Of a stretch of 64,000 nt of DNA, positions 59,973 to 64,000 are shown piece by piece. The position numbers and the translations under genes are program-made. Source of the stretch: Pseudomonas frederiksbergensis (GTDB lineage: Bacteria; Pseudomonadota; Gammaproteobacteria; Pseudomonadales; Pseudomonadaceae). Numbering within the stretch: position 1 is the first letter of the stretch; each line of letters starts with the position of its first letter. The notes beneath the pieces are model-generated. The model saw nothing but the letters and a program-made list of their open reading frames with translations, was not told the origin of the DNA and did not search any database. Where the stretch lies: the NCBI RefSeq assembly GCF_003732275.1, contig NZ_MOBM01000039.1, positions 186,001-250,000 on the forward strand. The letters are read 5' to 3'.

Positions 59973-60062
59973 TGTGGGAGCGGGCTTGCTCGCGAAGGCG
60001 GACTTACATTCAACACCTTTGTTGACTGACCCGCCGCTTTCGCGAGCAAGCCCGCTCCCACA
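59973..60062. repeat. REPIN within the ABC operon
   Basis: TGTGGGAGCGGGCTTGCTCGCG and inverse between the binding-protein gene and the next gene. Confidence 0.93.
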
Positions 60063-60119
60063 CTCGACCGCGTACGGTCTGAGCCTTTTCGAATACCTGT
60101 TTTGCGGAGTCCCAGCCCT

Positions 60120-60926
60120 ATGAAGCACAACGTCATCCTTGTCGTGCTCGACGGCCTCAATTACGAAGTCGCGCGCCACGCCATGGGGCATCTGCAGGCT
60201 TACGTTGGCGCAGGACGCGCGACACTCTACAAACTGGAGTGCGAACTGCCGGCCCTGTCCCGACCGCTTTATGAATGCATCCTGACCGGCGTTACGCCGA
60301 TCGACAGCGGCATTGTTCACAACAACATCTCGCGCCTGTCCAACCAGCGCAGCATCTACCACTACGCCACCGACGCAGGCCTGAAAACCGCGGCCGCGGC
60401 CTATCACTGGGTCAGCGAGTTGTATAACCGCTCGCCGTTCGTGGCCGCCCGGGATCGTCATACCGATGACCCCAAACTGCCGATCCAGCACGGTCACTTT
60501 TACTGGAGCGACCACTACCCGGACTCGCACCTGTTCGCCGACGCGGAACACCTGCGTCTGCGCCACACACCGAACTTTTTATTGGTCCACCCCATGAACA
60601 TCGACGACGCCGGGCACAAGCACGGCCTCGACACCCCGCAGTATCGCAATAGCGCTCGCTCAGTCGACATCATCCTCGCCGATTACCTGCAAGGCTGGCT
60701 CGACGCCGGTTACCAGGTGCTGGTGACAGCTGACCACGGCATGAACAACGACCGCTCGCACAACGGCCTGCTGCCCGAAGAACGCGAAGTGCCGCTGTTC
60801 GTCCTCGGCGATGCCTTCAGCTTCAACCAAAACGCCGCACCGAAACAGACCGAAATCTGCGGTACCGTCTGCGAACTACTGGGCGTGCCCCACGACAAAC
60901 CTGTGTGCCGGGAGCTGCTCAAGTGA
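60120..60926 (+). CDS. Alkaline-phosphatase-superfamily phosphodiesterase / hydrolase
   Basis: A 268-residue enzyme with the type I phosphodiesterase / nucleotide pyrophosphatase fold. Asp metal ligand in VLDGLNYE (~9), a Thr in ECILTGVTPID (~58) where the nucleophile normally sits, and C-terminal metal sites in HPMNIDDAGHKHG and VTADHGMNNDRSHNG. No signal peptide, so it acts in the cytoplasm on imported substrate. Relatives include phosphonoacetate hydrolase and phosphodiesterases. ATG 60120 has GGAG upstream. Confidence 0.85.
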   Translation: MKHNVILVVLDGLNYEVARHAMGHLQAYVGAGRATLYKLECELPALSRPLYECILTGVTPIDSGIVHNNISRLSNQRSIYHYATDAGLKTAAAAYHWVSELYNRSPFVAARDRHTDDPKLPIQHGHFYWSDHYPDSHLFADAEHLRLRHTPNFLLVHPMNIDDAGHKHGLDTPQYRNSARSVDIILADYLQGWLDAGYQVLVTADHGMNNDRSHNGLLPEEREVPLFVLGDAFSFNQNAAPKQTEICGTVCELLGVPHDKPVCRELLK

Positions 60927-61768
60927 ACGCCATGACCCGCGGTAAATGGCTGGCCGTTCTGTGCCTGGTGCCCTTTGCGATTTTCTTCTTCGTGTTCCAG
61001 ATTGCCCCGCTGCTCTGGGTGATGATCAACAGCCTGCAATCGGAAGAGTTCGGCTGGGGCCTGGCCAACTTCAGCAAAATCTTCAACTCGAAGTTCTATT
61101 TGCAGGCGATCCAGTACAGCCTCGAGATCAGTTTCTGGTCCAGCGTGTTCGGCATCATCATCGCCGTACTCGGCGCCTACTCCCTGCGTCGGGTCGACTC
61201 GAAACTGCGCAACTTCGTCAATGCCTTCGCCAACATGACCAGCAACTTCGCCGGCGTGCCCCTGGCCTTTGCGTTCATCATTTTGCTGGGGTTCAACGGC
61301 ACCTTCACCATCATGCTCAAACAAGCCGGGATCATTCAGGACTTCAACCTGTACTCGAAAACCGGTCTGATCATTCTCTATACCTACTTCCAGATTCCCT
61401 TGGGCGTGCTGCTGCTCTACCCGGCTTTCGATGCCCTGCGCGAAGACTGGCGTGAGTCCGCTGCGTTGCTTGGCGCCAACGGCTGGCAATTCTGGCGACA
61501 CATCGGTTTGCCGGTGCTGACCCCGGCGCTGCTCGGCACATTCGTAATCCTGCTGGCCAACGCCCTCGGCGCGTACGCCACGGTCTACGCCCTGACCACC
61601 GGCAACTTCAACGTATTGCCGATCCGCATTGCGGCGATGGTCTCCGGCGACATTTCCCTCGACCCGAACCTGGCCAGTGCCTTGGCCGTGGTGCTGGTGG
61701 CGTTGATGACCCTGGTGACCATTGTGCATCAGCTGCTGTTGAAGAGGAGCTACCATGTCTCGCGTTGA
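60923..61768 (+). CDS. ABC transporter permease 1
   Basis: A 281-residue inner-membrane protein with six segments and the binding-protein-dependent EAA loop (DALREDWRESAALLGANGWQFWRHI, ~178). GTG 60923 overlaps the previous stop (GTGA); ATG 60932 is an alternative. Arrangement resembles PhnU of the AEP transporter. Confidence 0.92.
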   Translation: MNAMTRGKWLAVLCLVPFAIFFFVFQIAPLLWVMINSLQSEEFGWGLANFSKIFNSKFYLQAIQYSLEISFWSSVFGIIIAVLGAYSLRRVDSKLRNFVNAFANMTSNFAGVPLAFAFIILLGFNGTFTIMLKQAGIIQDFNLYSKTGLIILYTYFQIPLGVLLLYPAFDALREDWRESAALLGANGWQFWRHIGLPVLTPALLGTFVILLANALGAYATVYALTTGNFNVLPIRIAAMVSGDISLDPNLASALAVVLVALMTLVTIVHQLLLKRSYHVSR

Positions 61769-62555
61769 ACTGGGGCCCGTCGGTGTCTATCACCGCGTCG
61801 TGGCGTATTTGCTGTTTGCCATTCTGCTGTTGCCGCTGCTCGGAACGCTGATCTACTCGATCTCCAGCAGTTGGTCCGCGACGATTATGCCCAGCGGTTT
61901 TACCTTCAAGTGGTACATCCAGCTGTGGAGCGATCCGCGCTTTCTCGACGCGTTCGGCCAGTCGTTGCTGGTCTGCGTCGGCTCGCTGATTTTGTCGGTG
62001 GTGCTGATTCTGCCGCTGCTGTTCGTGGTGCATTACCACTTCCCGAAACTCGACGCATTGATGAACATCCTGATCCTGCTGCCCTTCGCGGTGCCGCCGG
62101 TGGTGTCGTCGGTGGGGCTGTTGCAGCTTTACGGTTCGGGGCCGTTCGCGATGGTTGGCACGCCGTGGATTCTGATCGGTTGCTACTTCACCGTGGCGCT
62201 GCCGTTCATGTACCGGGCGATCACCAACAACCTGCAAGCGATCAACCTGCGCGACCTGATGGACGCCGCGCAACTGCTCGGCGCCAGCACTTGGCAAGCG
62301 GCATTTTTGGTGGTGCTGCCGAACCTGCGCAAGGGTTTGATGGTGGCGTTGCTGCTGTCGTTCTCGTTCCTGTTCGGTGAGTTTGTGTTCGCCAACATTC
62401 TCGTCGGCACCCGTTACGAAACCCTGCAGGTCTACCTCAACAATATGCGTAACAGCAGCGGCCACTTCACCAGTGCGCTGGTGATCTCCTATTTCTTCTT
62501 TGTGCTGGTTCTGACCTGGGCTGCCAATATCTTGAACAAGGACAAAAGCGAATGA
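61755..62555 (+). CDS. ABC transporter permease 2
   Basis: A 266-residue permease with six segments and an EAA-type loop (LMDAAQLLGASTWQAAFLVVLP, ~170). Its ATG lies 14 bases inside permease 1's end, behind GAGGAGC. Pairs with permease 1 to form the channel. Resembles PhnV in layout. Confidence 0.92.
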   Translation: MSRVELGPVGVYHRVVAYLLFAILLLPLLGTLIYSISSSWSATIMPSGFTFKWYIQLWSDPRFLDAFGQSLLVCVGSLILSVVLILPLLFVVHYHFPKLDALMNILILLPFAVPPVVSSVGLLQLYGSGPFAMVGTPWILIGCYFTVALPFMYRAITNNLQAINLRDLMDAAQLLGASTWQAAFLVVLPNLRKGLMVALLLSFSFLFGEFVFANILVGTRYETLQVYLNNMRNSSGHFTSALVISYFFFVLVLTWAANILNKDKSE

Positions 62556-63541
62556 GCTATGTCAGCGTCCAACATCTACAGAAAAACTACGCCGGCACCA
62601 CGGTGTTCAGCGACATCAACTGCGAAGTCAAAAAAGGTGAATTCGTTACCCTTCTAGGCCCGTCCGGTTGCGGCAAGTCCACCCTGCTGCGCTGCATCGC
62701 CGGCCTGACCTCGGTGGACGGCGGCAAGATTCTGCTGGAGGATCAGGACCTCGTCCCGCTGAGCCCGCAAAAACGCGGGATCGGCATGGTGTTCCAGAGT
62801 TATGCGCTGTTCCCGAACATGACCGTGGAGCAGAACGTCGCCTTCGGTTTGCGCATGCAGAAGGTCAACGCCGACGACAGCCACAAGCGCGTCGCCGAAG
62901 TACTGACACTGGTGGAGCTCAATGACTTCGCCGCCCGTTACCCGCATCAACTGTCCGGTGGCCAGTGCCAACGTGTCGCCTTGGCTCGCTCGCTGGTGAC
63001 CCGGCCTCGGTTGTTGTTGCTGGATGAGCCGCTGTCGGCGCTGGACGCGCGGATTCGCAAGCACCTGCGCGAACAGATCCGTCAGATCCAGCGCGAACTG
63101 GGGCTGACCACGATCTTCGTCACTCACGATCAGGAAGAAGCCCTGACCATGTCTGACCGAATCTTCCTGATGAATCAGGGAAAGATCGTACAAAGCGGCG
63201 ATGCCGAAACTCTCTACACCGCGCCAGTCGATGTTTTTGCCGCAGGCTTCATCGGCAACTACAACCTGCTGGACGCCGACAGCGCGACGAGACTGTTGCA
63301 ACGACCGATCACCCATCGCCTCGCCATTCGCCCGGAAGCCATTGAACTGAGCCTGAACGGCGCACTCGACGCGCAGATTCGCAGCCACAGCCTGTTGGGC
63401 AACGTGATTCGCTACCGGGTCGAAGCCCGGGGCGTGGAATTGGTGGTGGATGTGCTGAACCGTTCGGCGGCCGACCTGCATCCCGATGGTCAGCGCCTGG
63501 CGCTTTCCATCGATCCGACGGCCCTGTGTGAGGTAGCCTGA
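62552..63541 (+). CDS. ABC transporter ATP-binding protein
   Basis: A 329-residue ATPase. Walker A GPSGCGKST (~37-45), Q-loop VFQSYALFPNM, signature LSGGQCQRVALARSL (~135), Walker B LLLLDEPLSALD (~153) and H-loop VTHDQ. The C-terminal ~80 residues form a TOBE-like regulatory domain. ATG overlaps the preceding stop by four bases. It energises import by the two permeases. Confidence 0.95.
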   Translation: MSYVSVQHLQKNYAGTTVFSDINCEVKKGEFVTLLGPSGCGKSTLLRCIAGLTSVDGGKILLEDQDLVPLSPQKRGIGMVFQSYALFPNMTVEQNVAFGLRMQKVNADDSHKRVAEVLTLVELNDFAARYPHQLSGGQCQRVALARSLVTRPRLLLLDEPLSALDARIRKHLREQIRQIQRELGLTTIFVTHDQEEALTMSDRIFLMNQGKIVQSGDAETLYTAPVDVFAAGFIGNYNLLDADSATRLLQRPITHRLAIRPEAIELSLNGALDAQIRSHSLLGNVIRYRVEARGVELVVDVLNRSAADLHPDGQRLALSIDPTALCEVA

Positions 63542-63575
63542 TGACTTTGCTGATGTTGAAGAGAGAACTGCACTG

Positions 63576-64000
63576 ATGGCCCTGGCAATTTTTGATCTGG
63601 ACGAAACCCTGATCCACGGCGACTGCGCCACCCTCTGGAGCGAGCAAATGGGTCGACTGGGCTGGGTCGATCCCGAGTCGTTCATGCGTCAGAACAACGA
63701 ACTGATGGACGCTTACAGCCACGGCAAGTTGCGGATGGAGGAGTACATGACCTTCAGTCTGGAACCGATGATCGGTCGCACGCCGGAAGAGCTCGAGCAC
63801 TTGGTGGCACCGTGGGTGGAAGACTTCATCGAGCCGATCATCTTCAGCGACGCCACCAAAGCCATTGCCGCCCACCGCAAGGCCGGCGACCGGATTCTGG
63901 TGATCTCGGCCTCGGGCACGCATTTGGTCAAGCCGATTGCCGACCGTCTGGGCATCGACGAGATTCTCGGCATTGAGCTGGAACTGCTGCACGGGGTGTA
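63576..64000 (+). CDS. HAD-IB family phosphatase (3' partial)
   Basis: About 141 residues seen before the window ends. HAD motif I is IFDLDETLIHGD (nucleophile Asp ~8), and motif II is ILVISASGTHLVKPIA (~109), as in the SerB-like IB subfamily that removes phosphate from small molecules. Start at 63576 with a weak GAGAG; it lies 34 bases after the ATPase. In this operon it could dephosphorylate the product of the hydrolase at 60120. Confidence 0.88.
   Translation, partial: MALAIFDLDETLIHGDCATLWSEQMGRLGWVDPESFMRQNNELMDAYSHGKLRMEEYMTFSLEPMIGRTPEELEHLVAPWVEDFIEPIIFSDATKAIAAHRKAGDRILVISASGTHLVKPIADRLGIDEILGIELELLHGV

Noticed and set aside
58896..60566. 556-codon minus-strand open frame
   Set aside because: Runs antisense through the binding protein, a REPIN and the hydrolase; a real gene would not cross these.

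Overview
This 64 kb window comes from a Pseudomonas chromosome, most likely the P. fluorescens group. Evidence: high-GC genes; minCDE with a TTG-started minD; a DUF3509 gene; an aroC / mtnBDC / speE / prmB / folE neighbourhood that I recall as syntenic with P. aeruginosa PA1674-PA1687; and about twenty copies of the imperfect-palindrome REP elements typical of this group. No CRISPR array, insertion sequence or replication origin was seen.

Layout. 0-2.5 kb: the 3' end of an rhs gene with an AT-richer ADP-ribosyltransferase-like toxin tip and a putative immunity gene. 2.6-6 kb: small orphan genes (secreted Gly/Ser-rich, Asp-rich, and two paralogous glycine-zipper proteins) and a YbjQ protein. 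6-7.6 kb: a structured RNA leader before a small gene, a frameshifted HTH-antitoxin remnant and a tRNA-Ser(GGA), which together look like an old accessory site. 7.8-15 kb: crotonase, plsC, corA, an amidotransferase and a thiolase/FadB-like beta-oxidation operon. 15-20 kb: a cytochrome c protein and an ATP-grasp / alpha-E / transglutaminase operon. 20-26.5 kb: rraB, speE, an ankyrin protein, a FATP-type acyl-CoA synthetase and a DUF3509 gene behind a good sigma-54 promoter match.

26.6-36.8 kb: aroC-MFS-mtnB-mtnD-mtnC (methionine salvage), a hydrolase, prmB, an isochorismatase-fold protein, smr and folE. 37-41 kb: an aminotransferase divergent from a MarR regulator, a purine permease and a LysE exporter. 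41.3-48.4 kb: a complete urate-to-glyoxylate route (puuD, uraH, uraD, puuE, alc, allA), a wrecked nucleobase permease between two REP elements, and a Tsx-like porin. 48.5-57.7 kb: patatin, an LpxL-type acyltransferase, minCDE, a pseudouridine synthase, apeB and an MscS channel.

57.8-64 kb: a GntR/UTRA (PhnF-like) regulator divergent from an operon for a binding protein, an alkaline-phosphatase-superfamily hydrolase, two permeases, an ATPase and an HAD phosphatase cut by the window end. Two similar palindromes in the divergent region resemble PhnF operators. This set looks like an import-and-dephosphorylate system for an organophosphate or phosphonate and is one of the most interesting parts of the window, with the RHS toxin tip, the structured leader at 6.2 kb and the decayed urate transporter.
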